Positions 16,811 to 29,035 of a stretch of DNA of 64,000 bases are shown here, piece by piece (positions within the stretch are counted from its first letter, which is position 1; every line of letters begins with the position of its first letter). This DNA is from Companilactobacillus musae (GTDB lineage: Bacteria; Bacillota; Bacilli; Lactobacillales; Lactobacillaceae). The stretch spans positions 1 to 64,000 of the forward strand of contig NZ_BIFW01000001.1 of NCBI RefSeq assembly GCF_003967595.1, read 5' to 3'. A program made the translations under genes and the position numbers. The notes below the pieces were generated by a model. The model was not told the origin of the DNA, made no database searches, and saw nothing but the letters and a program-made list of their open reading frames with translations.

Positions 16811-16897
16811 CGATTTCGTTGTTTGAATATATAAAATTTAGTGTTATTATTTTGTGGTATCAATTGTTTTCAATAAGCGAAGAAAGGAGGGTTATTA

Positions 16898-17844
<947 letters not shown>

Positions 17845-17866
17845 TACATACAACAATTAAAAACTT

Positions 17867-17895
17867 GGCGATATAAATTGATTAATCGCCTTTTT
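17867..17895 (+). terminator. Terminator-like hairpin inside the atp operon
   Basis: GGCGAT (17867-17872) and ATCGCC (17885-17890) pair, followed at once by T5. It stands between atpE and atpF, where genes are otherwise tightly packed. It may cause partial termination or protect the 3' end of an atpBE message, raising c-subunit output. It is weak (6 pairs, 12-base loop). Confidence 0.5.
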
Positions 17896-17934
17896 ATGTT
17901 TATGTATTTATTAGAAAGGAAGGAGTGAAGAATA

Positions 17935-18453
17935 TTGGCAGGTTTATTAGTTCTCGGAGCTAATCAAGTAGCTTTGGGTGACATGCTTTTCATTCTTATT
18001 TCTTTCATCATTTTGGCACTCTTAGTAAAGCATTTTGCTTGGAGCCCTGTTACAAAGATGATGGATGCCAGATCTGAAAAGATCACTGGTGATCTGGATT
18101 ATGCGGATCAGGAACGTTCACGTGCTGAAAAGTTGGCTAAAGAACGTGAAGATGCACTTAAGAATTCACGTGCTGAAGCAGTGGAAATTGTTAGCAAAGC
18201 AAAGGAAAGCGGAGAGACTCAAAAGAAGTCTATCGTTTCCGATGCTCATAGCGAAGCTGAAGAATTAAGACAAAGAGCTAAATCTGATGCAGAAAAAGCT
18301 AGAGAAGACGCTATGGCAAGTGCACAAAATGACATAGCTAATCTATCTTTGGAAATTGCCTCAAAGGTTATTTCTAAAGAGCTTAATGCAGACGATCAAA
18401 AGTCACTAATCGACTCTTATATTAAGGAGTTGACGGTAAATGAGTCTAAGTAA
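17935..18453 (+). CDS. atpF: F1Fo ATP synthase subunit b
   Basis: A 172-residue stator subunit: one N-terminal membrane helix (about 14-35) followed by a long charged coiled coil rich in Ala, Glu, Lys and Arg that reaches up to F1. The start is TTG at 17935 behind GGAAGGAG. The end overlaps atpH by 14 bases. The overall length and single-copy arrangement are normal for Firmicutes. Confidence 0.96.
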   Translation: MAGLLVLGANQVALGDMLFILISFIILALLVKHFAWSPVTKMMDARSEKITGDLDYADQERSRAEKLAKEREDALKNSRAEAVEIVSKAKESGETQKKSIVSDAHSEAEELRQRAKSDAEKAREDAMASAQNDIANLSLEIASKVISKELNADDQKSLIDSYIKELTVNESK

Positions 18454-18988
18454 AAAACAAGTGGGAAAGCGTTACAGTAAGGCACTTTACGAAGTAGCCG
18501 AAGAACAAAATTCCGTAGATGAAATGTTGGCAGACTTAAAGTCTCTCAAAACAGTTTACGAAGAAAATCCTAGTTTGAGCTTTGCTCTTGCAGGACGTTC
18601 TATTTCTCGCACTGAAAAACTCAAGATCTTGGAAACATTAAAGAGTCAATTTAACGAATTAATGCAAGATTTTCTCGGTTTAGTTTTTGAAAACAATCGT
18701 ATGGATTGTATTACTGAAATTGCTGATGCTTTCATTGAAAAATTCGATGAAGACAACGGTATTGTTGAAGCTACAGTTACTACGACGATTGACTTAGATG
18801 AAGCCCAGACTCAAAATCTTGAATCCGTGGTCAAAAAGAGATTTTCAGTAAATAAAGTAAATTTAACGAAAATAGTTGATCCATCTATCATCGGAGGCGT
18901 TATAATCCGTGTAGGTGATCAAGTTGTCGATGGTAGTGTTGTTAAGAGATTTAACGACATCAAGAAGACGCTATTGGTTAATAATTAA
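18440..18988 (+). CDS. atpH: F1Fo ATP synthase subunit delta
   Basis: A 182-residue subunit (OSCP equivalent) that joins the b stalk to the top of F1. Seen: the N-terminal helical bundle beginning KKQVGKRYSKALYEVA and the C-terminal conserved region PSIIGGVIIRVGDQVVDGSV. The ATG at 18440 lies inside the end of atpF, with AAGGAG 10 bases upstream, indicating translational coupling. Confidence 0.97.
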   Translation: MSLSKKQVGKRYSKALYEVAEEQNSVDEMLADLKSLKTVYEENPSLSFALAGRSISRTEKLKILETLKSQFNELMQDFLGLVFENNRMDCITEIADAFIEKFDEDNGIVEATVTTTIDLDEAQTQNLESVVKKRFSVNKVNLTKIVDPSIIGGVIIRVGDQVVDGSVVKRFNDIKKTLLVNN

Positions 18989-20542
<1,554 letters not shown>

Positions 20543-20559
20543 TACAGGAGGTTTAAATA

Positions 20560-21477
20560 ATGGCTGAGTCCCTTATGGATATTAAAAGAAGAATTTCTTC
20601 TACTAAGAAAACCGGTCAAATAACTAAGGCCATGCAAATGGTCTCTGGTGCTAAACTCTCTCGTATTGAAAAGAAATCTATTGCTTATCAATTGTATGAA
20701 AAAAAGGTTGAAGATATTGTTAGACATTTAACAGCGGCCGATGTTTTTAAAGAATTGTCAATTACTGATGATTCCGATGATCCGTTGAGTTTAAACAGTC
20801 TTCTAAAAGTTCGTGAAGTCAAAAAGACCGCATACGTTGTCATTACAAGTGACCGTGGTCTTGTTGGTGGATACAATAGTAATATTTTGAAAGCCATGAT
20901 GGATCTTTTTGAAAAGAAATATAATGGCGATAAAAGTAAATTTACTATCATCTCCTTAGGTGCTACTGGTACCGAGTTCTTTAAAGCACGTGGCTATGAT
21001 GTATGTTATGAATATCGTGGTTTACCTGATATTCCAACAGTTAAAGATATCACTCCAATCATGAAGAATGTTCTCCAAATGTATCAAGCAGAATTGTTCG
21101 ATGAGATTGATATTTGTCATAATCATCACGTTAACTCATTGGTTTCTAAGTTTACTAACCAAAAGCTTTTGCCATTGACAGAACCTGATGACGTTACTGC
21201 TGAAGAACAACAAGTTGCTACTGAATACATCACAGAACCAAACCCTAAAGCAGTTCTATCTGCAATTGTGCCTCAATATATTGAGTGTTTAGTTTTAGGA
21301 GCAATGATGGATGCAAAAACAGCAGAGCATGCCGCTTCTGTAACAGCTATGAAGAGTGCCAGCGATAATGCTGATGACCTTATTGCAGGTCTTTCATTGC
21401 ATTATAACCGTGCCCGTCAGGCTCAAATTACTACAGAAATCACCGAAATTATCGGTGGTGCTGCTGCACTTGAATAG
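20560..21477 (+). CDS. atpG: F1Fo ATP synthase subunit gamma
   Basis: The 305-residue central rotor shaft. The N-terminal helix IKRRISSTKKTGQITKAMQMV and the C-terminal helix RARQAQITTEITEIIGGAAAL, which together form the shaft coiled coil, are both conserved; the middle globular region has VITSDRGLVGGYN. AGGAGG precedes the ATG. Normal length for Lactobacillaceae. Confidence 0.97.
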   Translation: MAESLMDIKRRISSTKKTGQITKAMQMVSGAKLSRIEKKSIAYQLYEKKVEDIVRHLTAADVFKELSITDDSDDPLSLNSLLKVREVKKTAYVVITSDRGLVGGYNSNILKAMMDLFEKKYNGDKSKFTIISLGATGTEFFKARGYDVCYEYRGLPDIPTVKDITPIMKNVLQMYQAELFDEIDICHNHHVNSLVSKFTNQKLLPLTEPDDVTAEEQQVATEYITEPNPKAVLSAIVPQYIECLVLGAMMDAKTAEHAASVTAMKSASDNADDLIAGLSLHYNRARQAQITTEITEIIGGAAALE

Positions 21478-21482
21478 TTTAG

Positions 21483-22949
<1,467 letters not shown>

Positions 22950-22966
22950 CGATAGGAGGAGATAAT

Positions 22967-23392
22967 ATGGCTGAAAACATTATGACGGTCAATATTGTTA
23001 CTCCTGATGGTGTTGTTTATGATCATCATGCAAAACTCGTTGTTTTGAGTACCATTGATGGTGAAATTGGTGTCATGGCTCACCATGCTCCAATCATCGC
23101 TCCATTGGTTATTGATGAAGTTCGTGTTCGTCGTGTGGACAAGCCTCATCATGAAGACTCAATTGCTGTAAATGGCGGGTTCTTGGAGTTTAGCAATGAT
23201 CTAGTATCAATCGTCGCTAATAGTGCCGAGAGAGCTAGAGACATTGATTTAAGACGTGCAGAATATGCTAAGCAAAAGGCTGAGAAGACAATCAAAGTTG
23301 CTGAAGAAAAACACAACGTTGATGACTTGGCTCGTGCTCAAGTATCCTTACGTAAGGCTATTAATAGAATTAACGTAAGTTCACATAGATAA
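22967..23392 (+). CDS. atpC: F1Fo ATP synthase subunit epsilon
   Basis: A 141-residue subunit of the central stalk that can brake ATP hydrolysis. It has the N-terminal beta sandwich (VNIVTPDGVVYD, then GEIGVMAHHAPIIAPL) and a C-terminal two-helix hairpin (RAEYAKQKAEKTIK...AQVSLRKAINRI). AGGAGGAG precedes the ATG. It closes the operon; a terminator follows after 17 bases. Confidence 0.97.
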   Translation: MAENIMTVNIVTPDGVVYDHHAKLVVLSTIDGEIGVMAHHAPIIAPLVIDEVRVRRVDKPHHEDSIAVNGGFLEFSNDLVSIVANSAERARDIDLRRAEYAKQKAEKTIKVAEEKHNVDDLARAQVSLRKAINRINVSSHR

Positions 23393-23408
23393 TTTTGTAA
23401 GTTAATCA

Positions 23409-23442
23409 AAAGAAGATTAGGGAAACCTAGTCTTCTTTTTTT
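23409..23442 (+). terminator. Terminator of the ATP synthase operon
   Basis: AAAGAAGATTAGG (23409-23421) pairs with CCTAGTCTTCTTT (23426-23438) around a GAAA loop, with one wobble, and T-rich sequence follows. Confidence 0.92.
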
Positions 23443-23462
23443 GCTTTGTTGTATTAAAGGAT

Positions 23463-23540
23463 GCCGCCTTCCGCAAAATCTCTATGGACCGCTGGAATGT
23501 GGTGGACACAGATTTGAGCCAATGAAAATCACATTGTCTC
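23463..23540 (-). repeat. Structured intergenic element C (type 2, minus orientation, degenerate)
   Basis: The sequence GCCGCCTTCCGCAAAATCTC, then TATGGACCGCTGGAATGT and GTGGACACAGATTTGAGCC, aligns with the reverse complement of element B. Hairpin 2 is kept in altered form: GAG-C-CAATG (23516-23524) pairs with CATTG-T-CTC (23532-23540). Hairpin 1 is not recognisable. A poor match to the missing arm (GAGAAATTGACCGACGAC, from 23691) suggests the element once reached about 23709 and has diverged or taken in other DNA. Confidence 0.7.
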
Positions 23541-23621
23541 GAATTTTTCATTATTGATTAGTTGGATGAGCTTGTTGTGTTGTAGGGTTAATAAATTATT
23601 CGAAATGTTTGATGGAACTAA

Positions 23622-23673
23622 AATAAGACAGTTATTAAGGAGTATCATGCTTAATAGATGTCTTATTTTTTTC
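23622..23673 (+). terminator. Orphan terminator-like hairpin
   Basis: AATAAGACA-GT-TATTAAG (23622-23639) pairs with CTTAATA-GA-TGTCTTATT (23650-23667), 10-base loop, then T6. The atp operon already ends at 23442, and no gene lies between. It may end an unseen small RNA from about 23560 onward, or be an insertion in element C. Confidence 0.55.
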
Positions 23674-23757
23674 TAAAATTATTAGTATATGAGAAATTGA
23701 CCGACGACCAGTTGATAATATGGGATTAAGTTATACTAATTTAGAGCTGAAACATCA

Positions 23758-23908
23758 GTCCGGAGCAACAGAGAAAATGGGCTCAGTAGTGAAATTTTTC
23801 TTAGCGACAAAGTCACTTAGAAAAAGGACGATATTTGAAACATTTCGGAGAAATGGTTCAAATTCGTGCCCACTACGTTCCAGCCCAATTTTCTTTGTTG
23901 CGGAGGAC
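23758..23908 (+). repeat. Structured intergenic element D (type 1 arms, plus orientation)
   Basis: A 151-base element with arms GTCCGGA-GCAACA...AAAATGGGCT (from 23758) and AGCCCAATTTT-CTTTGTTGC-GGAGGAC (to 23908), matching element A inverted. Hairpin 1 is TTTTTCT-T-AGCGAC-AAA-GTCACT-T-AGAAAAA (23795-23825) with the same T-T mismatch as element B; hairpin 2 is ATTTC-GGA-GAAAT (23842-23854) with a C-G pair, then an A-G mismatch. The block GTGCCCACTACGTTCCAGCC is shared with A and B. Together C and D mirror A and B. The rest of 23393-24014 shows no gene. Confidence 0.85.
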
Positions 23909-24014
23909 GACATATTTAAATAACACTTACTACAGTTTTAAATAGGAAATTTTTCATGCCAACCGGACAATTTATTAAGAAAATGTTATTATTTAGAAAA
24001 GTGAGGTTTATAAA

Positions 24015-24248
24015 ATGACAAACATTGGGACTAATGCCATAATTACGCTTATAAGTCATGTTATATTTATTTGGATAAGTTTTAATATTTTGCAAGTGGT
24101 TGATTGGAAAAAGTTATATAACAAAACCAACCCTAAAATGTTACAATTACTTGTAGCGTTTATTGCAATCGCTCTAGGTTATACGGTAAGCTCTTTTTTC
24201 ATGAGTATTTTCAGTCTATCTCAAAATATAACCTTGCTTTTTAAATGA
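24015..24248 (+). CDS. DUF1146 (YwzB-like) small membrane protein
   Basis: A 77-residue protein with two or three hydrophobic helices, resembling the DUF1146/YwzB family that sits between the ATP synthase operon and murA in many Bacilli. The recognisable part is [17 protein letters not shown] followed by a membrane helix [22 protein letters not shown] lies 8 bases before the ATG. The function is unknown. It ends 25 bases before murA and likely shares its transcript. Confidence 0.85.
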   Translation: MTNIGTNAIITLISHVIFIWISFNILQVVDWKKLYNKTNPKMLQLLVAFIAIALGYTVSSFFMSIFSLSQNITLLFK

Positions 24249-24273
24249 TTCCAGGTTTTTGGAGGAGAATATT

Positions 24274-25596
24274 GTGCAACAAATAATCGTTAATGGACCT
24301 ACGCAATTAAAAGGAACTGTCAGAATTGAAGGTGCAAAAAATGCCGCTTTACCAATTTTAGCGGCGACTATTTTAGCATCAAAAGGTAAGACCTTCTTGA
24401 CTAATATCCCTCCGTTATCGGATGTAATAACAATGTCTAAAGTTTTAAAAGCTTTGAATGCTGATGTTTCATATGATGAAACTGATGAAATATTAACAGT
24501 CGATACAAGTAAAGGAACAAATACAACAGCTCCTGAAGACTTGGTTGATAAAATGCGTGCCTCAATTGTCGTTTTAGGACCTCTCTTGGCTAGAAATAAA
24601 GAGGCTCATGTTGCAATGCCTGGTGGCTGTGCAATTGGTTCTAGACCTATTGATTTGCATATCAAGGGCTTAGAAGCTATGGGAGCAAAATTCAGTCAAA
24701 ATGGTGGTTTTATTGATGCCACAACTGATGGTTTGCATGGTGCTAATATTTATTTAGATTTCCCAAGTGTTGGTGCAACCCAGAATATTATGATGGCTGC
24801 TACTTTAGCTGATGGTGAAACTGTTATTGATAATGCAGCCAGAGAGCCTGAAATCGTTGATCTTGCCAATATTTTGAGCAAGATGGGTGCCGATGTTACA
24901 GGTGCTGGAACTAATACTGTTCGTATCAATGGTGTAGCTAGTCTACATGGTTGCGAACATTCAATTATGCAAGATAGAATTGAAGCTGGAACGTTTATGG
25001 TAGCTGCGGCGGTTACTAATGGAGATATCTTCATTCAGGACGCCGTTGCTGCTCATAATCGCCCACTAATTTCTAAGTTAATTGAAATGGGTGTTAAAAT
25101 TGATGAAACCGACGAAGGAATTCGTGTTGTTGGAACTAATCAATTGAAGCCAGTTGATGTTAAAACATTACCACATCCTGGTTTTCCAACTGACATGCAG
25201 GCCCAAATGACATTGGCACAATTGTTAAGTGTTGGAACTACTGTTATGACAGAAACCGTATTTGAAAATAGATTTATGCATTTTCCAGAATTTGGTAAAA
25301 TGAAAGCTGATTATAAGATCGAAGGTAATTCAGTTATTATGTTTGGTCCAGCTCAACTAAGTGGTGCTAATGTTGCTGCTACCGATTTACGTGCTGCTGC
25401 AGCACTAGTATTGGCAGGATTAGTTGCTGAAGGCGAGACGAGAGTTTCTAACCTTCAATATTTGGATCGTGGATATTATAATTTCACTGAAAAATTAAGA
25501 AAATTAGGTGCTAAGATCAGACGAGTTTCAGTCGACGAATCTGGTAGAGAAAGTTTAGTATTGAATACAATACCAAGTGTTACAAAATTGGCTTAA
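24274..25596 (+). CDS. murA: UDP-N-acetylglucosamine 1-carboxyvinyltransferase
   Basis: A 440-residue enzyme that transfers enolpyruvate from PEP to UDP-GlcNAc, the first committed step of peptidoglycan synthesis. Seen: the start [15 protein letters not shown], the active-site Cys in [10 protein letters not shown] (about residue 119), and the late [17 protein letters not shown] segment. The Cys predicts fosfomycin sensitivity in principle. The GTG at 24274 is used because GGAGGAG lies 6 bases before it; an in-frame TTG at 24259 sits within that site. Low-GC Gram-positives often have two murA genes; this one, next to DUF1146 and mbl, matches MurAA of Bacillus. Confidence 0.95.
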   Translation: MQQIIVNGPTQLKGTVRIEGAKNAALPILAATILASKGKTFLTNIPPLSDVITMSKVLKALNADVSYDETDEILTVDTSKGTNTTAPEDLVDKMRASIVVLGPLLARNKEAHVAMPGGCAIGSRPIDLHIKGLEAMGAKFSQNGGFIDATTDGLHGANIYLDFPSVGATQNIMMAATLADGETVIDNAAREPEIVDLANILSKMGADVTGAGTNTVRINGVASLHGCEHSIMQDRIEAGTFMVAAAVTNGDIFIQDAVAAHNRPLISKLIEMGVKIDETDEGIRVVGTNQLKPVDVKTLPHPGFPTDMQAQMTLAQLLSVGTTVMTETVFENRFMHFPEFGKMKADYKIEGNSVIMFGPAQLSGANVAATDLRAAAALVLAGLVAEGETRVSNLQYLDRGYYNFTEKLRKLGAKIRRVSVDESGRESLVLNTIPSVTKLA

Positions 25597-25605
25597 AGTT
25601 GTCTT

Positions 25606-25636
25606 AAAGGAAGTGGAAGTTCCACTTTCTTTTTTT
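25606..25636 (+). terminator. Terminator after murA
   Basis: AAAGGAAGTGG (25606-25616) pairs with CCACTTTCTTT (25622-25632), AAGTT loop, one wobble, with the T-run continuing to 25636. It lies 10 bases after murA and before the mbl promoter region. Confidence 0.8.
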
Positions 25637-25702
25637 ATTGATAATTTAATGATTAAGCTGATTATGATATACTTTTTGTGTTTAGATTTTGGAGGATATA
25701 GT

Positions 25703-26692
25703 ATGTCGAAATATCTAGGAATTGATTTGGGTACAGCAAATGTACTTATTGATGTAAAAGGCGAGGGAATTGTTCTTAATGAACCTTCTGTTGTCGCAAT
25801 TAATACAAATAATAATGATGTCGTTGCCGTAGGTAAGGATGCTTATATGATGGTTGGTAGAACTCCAGCTAATATTAAGGCAATCCGTCCCCTAAAAGAC
25901 GGTGTAATTGCTGATTTTGATATCACCGAGAAGATGCTTCAATATTTTATTGAAAAATTGAATGTCGGTGGCCGTTTTTCAAAGCCAACTATTATGATCT
26001 GTGCACCTACTAATGTAACGCCGGTTGAACAGAAGTCTATTATTGAAGCAGCTGAACAAGCTGGTGGTGGCAAAGTCTATCTCCAACTTGAACCAAAGGT
26101 TGCTGCTGTAGGCGCTGGTCTTGATATCTTTAAACCGCAAGGAAATATGGTTATTGATATTGGTGGTGGTACAAGTGATATCGCTGTTATTTCAATGGGA
26201 GATATTGTAACAAGTCAGTCTTTACGTTTTGCTGGTGATAAGATGACGGTTGCGATTCAAGCATATATTAAGCAACACCATAGTTTAATCATTGGTGAAA
26301 GAACTGCTGAACAAATTAAGATGGAAATTGGATGTGTCATGGATGCTGATGAAAGTAAGACATTTTCAGCCAGTGGTATTGATATTGTCAGTGGTTTGCC
26401 TAAGGAGATCACAACGAACGAAGTTGAGATTCAAGAAGCTTTAGCAGATGGAATTGAACAAATCGTCAGTGCTGCTAAAAATGTCTTAGAACAAACACCT
26501 CCAGAATTATCAGGTGATATTATTGATCGTGGTATCATGCTCACTGGTGGTGGAGCTTTATTGAAGAATCTAGATAAATTATTATCAGAAAAACTTCAAG
26601 TTCCTGTTTTATTAACTGATAGTCCTTTGGATTCAGTTGCATTAGGTACAGGTGTATTATTAGATAATATTGAAAAACATAAAAAATACTAG
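25703..26692 (+). CDS. mbl: MreB-like cell shape protein (Mbl)
   Basis: A 329-residue bacterial actin. Seen: phosphate 1 motif [11 protein letters not shown], phosphate 2 motif DIGGGTSDIAVIS, and the adenosine motif [12 protein letters not shown]. It forms membrane-bound filaments that guide lateral wall synthesis. A second, closer MreB lies at 43392; by its neighbours (murA upstream, rodA downstream) this copy corresponds to Mbl. The ATG at 25703 follows GGAGGATA; the longer frame from 25577 starts inside murA and is discarded. Confidence 0.9.
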   Translation: MSKYLGIDLGTANVLIDVKGEGIVLNEPSVVAINTNNNDVVAVGKDAYMMVGRTPANIKAIRPLKDGVIADFDITEKMLQYFIEKLNVGGRFSKPTIMICAPTNVTPVEQKSIIEAAEQAGGGKVYLQLEPKVAAVGAGLDIFKPQGNMVIDIGGGTSDIAVISMGDIVTSQSLRFAGDKMTVAIQAYIKQHHSLIIGERTAEQIKMEIGCVMDADESKTFSASGIDIVSGLPKEITTNEVEIQEALADGIEQIVSAAKNVLEQTPPELSGDIIDRGIMLTGGGALLKNLDKLLSEKLQVPVLLTDSPLDSVALGTGVLLDNIEKHKKY

Positions 26693-26700
26693 GATGAAAA

Positions 26701-26883
26701 ATGAAAAGAGACTTTGGTAAAGAATATCGTCGTGATATTTTTAAAAAGATAGGTTGGGTACTATTGTTAATGTTAATTTTCTTAGTTTTGGGTATGCTCA
26801 TTGGCTCTGCTTTAGGTGGTTCTAATCCCTTAGCAGTATTGTGGCCTGGAACTTGGATGCATATGTTTAATTTTATTAGGTAG
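26701..26883 (+). CDS. EpuA-like small membrane protein
   Basis: A 60-residue protein with a basic N-terminus (KRDFGKEYRRDIFKK), one strong membrane helix and the tail NPLAVLWPGTWMHMFNFI. This matches the EpuA family, labelled in databases as a DNA-directed RNA polymerase subunit beta-like protein, although no role in RNA polymerase follows from the sequence. It lies 8 bases after mbl and 4 before yidD, in one operon. Confidence 0.8.
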   Translation: MKRDFGKEYRRDIFKKIGWVLLLMLIFLVLGMLIGSALGGSNPLAVLWPGTWMHMFNFIR

Positions 26884-26887
26884 CTGA

Positions 26888-27181
26888 ATGCTCAAGAAAA
26901 TTTTAATTGGAATTGTTCGATTCTATCAAAAATTTATTTCACCGGTGTTGCCACCTAGTTGTCGATACTACCCAACGTGTTCGACGTACTTTATTGATGC
27001 GGTCAAAAAGCACGGTGGAATTTTAGGCACAATTATGGGTGTTGCACGGATTTTACGTTGTAATCCGTTTGTTCGTGGTGGAGTTGACCCAGTGCCAGAT
27101 AATTTCACCATTTTTAGAAATCCTCATCCGGAAAAATATGAAGATGAAATTATAGCAAAAAAATTTCATAATAAAGAATAG
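26888..27181 (+). CDS. yidD: Membrane protein insertion efficiency factor YidD
   Basis: A 97-residue peripheral membrane protein of the YidD family, which assists YidC in inserting membrane proteins. The signature is clear: [23 protein letters not shown], then the helix AVKKHG and the motif ILRCNPF..GGVDPVP with three conserved Cys. The C-terminal tail is charged. It is in the mbl-rodA operon instead of the rnpA-yidC locus common elsewhere. Confidence 0.93.
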   Translation: MLKKILIGIVRFYQKFISPVLPPSCRYYPTCSTYFIDAVKKHGGILGTIMGVARILRCNPFVRGGVDPVPDNFTIFRNPHPEKYEDEIIAKKFHNKE

Positions 27182-27191
27182 GAAAGATTTA

Positions 27192-27413
27192 ATGTCTAGC
27201 AGAAAAAAATCAGTAGAAGTCAGTTTAAAAGATATTAGTAGTGATCCCGAAACATACGAATTGTGGGATCGTAAGAAGTATATTGGAACAATTAAAAAAG
27301 ATGGCGATCGTTATCTTTCATATGTTGAAAGCAATGACACACCATTCAAATCCGTAAAATTGGACGATGCAATCAATGAGTTGCTAATGCAATATAATTT
27401 ACATAATCATTAG
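27192..27413 (+). CDS. DUF2969 family protein
   Basis: A 73-residue soluble protein with a basic start (MSSRKKSVEVS), a mostly beta-like middle (ELWDRKKYIGTIKKDGDRYLSYVE) and a helical end. It matches the DUF2969 group found next to rodA in Lactobacillaceae. The function is unknown. GGAAAGA lies 5 bases before the ATG, and rodA starts 11 bases later. Confidence 0.75.
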   Translation: MSSRKKSVEVSLKDISSDPETYELWDRKKYIGTIKKDGDRYLSYVESNDTPFKSVKLDDAINELLMQYNLHNH

Positions 27414-27424
27414 CAGGTGTAAAC

Positions 27425-28627
27425 ATGCAAATAAGAGAAAATAGAAAAAAGAATGATGTAGATTCCAGAATTGATTACGGTATCATTTTTTCCGTAATGA
27501 TGCTGGCAATTATTGGTTTAATGTCTATCTACGTAGCGACGATTCAAGATTCTCAGAATCCTTTGAAAAATGTTGCTTCGCAAGTGGTCTGGTATGCCAT
27601 TGGTGCTGTGATTATTGCTGTAATTATGCAGTTTGATGCTGAGCAGCTGTGGCAGGTGGCGACGTTAGCGTATTTTGGTGGATTAGCGTTGCTGTTTTTA
27701 GTTTTGATTTTTTACAGTCGTTCTTATGCGGCTAGTACCGGTGCAAAAAGTTGGTTTGCTATTGGTTCGTTTACTTTTCAGCCTTCTGAAGTAATGAAGC
27801 CAGCGTTTATATTAATGCTGGGGAAAGTTATTACAAATCATAATAGTGAGTACCAAGTTCATACAATTAAGAATGACTTCCTATTGATAGGAAAGTTAAT
27901 TTTATGGACTTTGCCAGTTATGGTTCTTTTGAAATTGCAAAACGATTTTGGTACTATTTTGGTTTTCGTGGCTATCTTAGGAGGTATGATTTTAGTTTCT
28001 GGGATAGATTGGCGAATCTTATTAGTAGGTTTTTCAATCGTAGCGGTCATTGGCGGAACAGCCTTATTATTTGCTACGACTGATTGGGGTCGTCAGATTC
28101 TTGGTCATGCTGGATTTAGATCTTATCAGTTTGCTCGTATTGACAGTTGGCGTAATCCTTCGGCAGATACTTCTGCAAATGGGTATCAGATATGGCAGAA
28201 TATGAAAGCTATTGGGTCTGGACAGTTATTTGGTAAAGGTTTTAATGTTTCTAATGTTTACGTTCCTGTTCGTGAATCTGATATGATCTTCTCCGTTATT
28301 GGTGAAAATTTCGGCTTTATCGGTTCTTGTGTTTTGATTTTGCTGTATTTCTTATTAATTTATCAAATGATTCAAGTTACTTTTGATACTAAGAATGAAT
28401 TTTATGCTTATGTATCAACTGGTGTAATTATGATGATCTTGTTCCACGTATTTGAAAATATTGGTATGAGTGTTGGTCTTTTACCATTGACTGGTATTCC
28501 GTTACCGTTTATCTCGCAAGGTGGTTCAGCTTTGTTAGGTAATATGATAGGTATAGGTTTGGTCATGTCTATGAGATTCCATCATAAGAGTTACATGTTT
28601 GAAAACGGTACTTTTAAGCAAAGGTAG
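27425..28627 (+). CDS. rodA: SEDS family peptidoglycan glycosyltransferase RodA
   Basis: A 400-residue membrane protein with about ten helices, of the FtsW/RodA/SpoVE family, which polymerises lipid II glycan strands together with a class B PBP. Seen: the family motif QPSEVMKPAFILML, the loop QFARIDSWRNP, and the end motif LTGIPLPFISQGGSALLGNMIGIGL. Its position in an operon with mbl supports RodA (elongation) over FtsW (division). No partner PBP2 gene lies in this operon. Confidence 0.93.
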   Translation: MQIRENRKKNDVDSRIDYGIIFSVMMLAIIGLMSIYVATIQDSQNPLKNVASQVVWYAIGAVIIAVIMQFDAEQLWQVATLAYFGGLALLFLVLIFYSRSYAASTGAKSWFAIGSFTFQPSEVMKPAFILMLGKVITNHNSEYQVHTIKNDFLLIGKLILWTLPVMVLLKLQNDFGTILVFVAILGGMILVSGIDWRILLVGFSIVAVIGGTALLFATTDWGRQILGHAGFRSYQFARIDSWRNPSADTSANGYQIWQNMKAIGSGQLFGKGFNVSNVYVPVRESDMIFSVIGENFGFIGSCVLILLYFLLIYQMIQVTFDTKNEFYAYVSTGVIMMILFHVFENIGMSVGLLPLTGIPLPFISQGGSALLGNMIGIGLVMSMRFHHKSYMFENGTFKQR

Positions 28628-28635
28628 GAATTGTT

Positions 28636-28932
28636 ATGAGTGATAAAGAAAATTATTTTTGGGTAAAAAAGGGTCAACATACAACTCGTATAGGACTTAC
28701 TAAAGAGGCTCAAGCTGCTTTAGGGGATGTCAAATATGTAGAATTACCTGATCTAAATTCTGAAATCAAAAAGGGAGAATCTAGTGGTGAAATCGAAGCT
28801 CAAAAAGCTGTGGTTGAGCTAGAATCACCCGTTGACGGTAAAATTGTCAAGGTTAATGATAAATTAAATGATAATCCTGAATTATTAAATGGTAGTCAAA
28901 AAGATGCATGGTTCTTTGAAGTAAATAATTAA
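28636..28932 (+). CDS. gcvH: GcvH-like lipoyl-domain protein
   Basis: A 98-residue protein with the biotinyl/lipoyl fold of glycine cleavage H protein. The likely lipoylated Lys57 is in EAQKAVVELESPVDGKIVKVN. Typical H proteins have about 125 residues; this one is shorter at the N-terminus. No gcvT, gcvP or lipoate ligase is in the window. In Bacilli, GcvH also relays lipoyl groups to other enzymes, and GcvH-like proteins occur in macrodomain operons; which applies here is open. It starts 8 bases after rodA and is the last gene of the operon. Confidence 0.85.
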   Translation: MSDKENYFWVKKGQHTTRIGLTKEAQAALGDVKYVELPDLNSEIKKGESSGEIEAQKAVVELESPVDGKIVKVNDKLNDNPELLNGSQKDAWFFEVNN

Positions 28933-28955
28933 ATTTTTAAAATTTATCTTTTTAT

Positions 28956-28982
28956 TGTTGCATATTTCTTGCAACATTTTTT
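28956..28982 (+). terminator. Terminator after gcvH
   Basis: TGTTGCA (28956-28962) pairs with TGCAACA (28970-28976), 7-base loop, then T6. It ends the mbl-gcvH transcript. Confidence 0.8.
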
Positions 28983-29035
28983 AATAACTGTTTAAATTAT
29001 CCTTGGAATTAATAAATGAATGGGGATAGTTTAAA

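Noticed and set aside
23720-23923. 67-residue plus-strand frame in the atpC-DUF1146 gap
   Set aside because: It is the mirrored counterpart within element D, crosses both hairpins and has no good start site.
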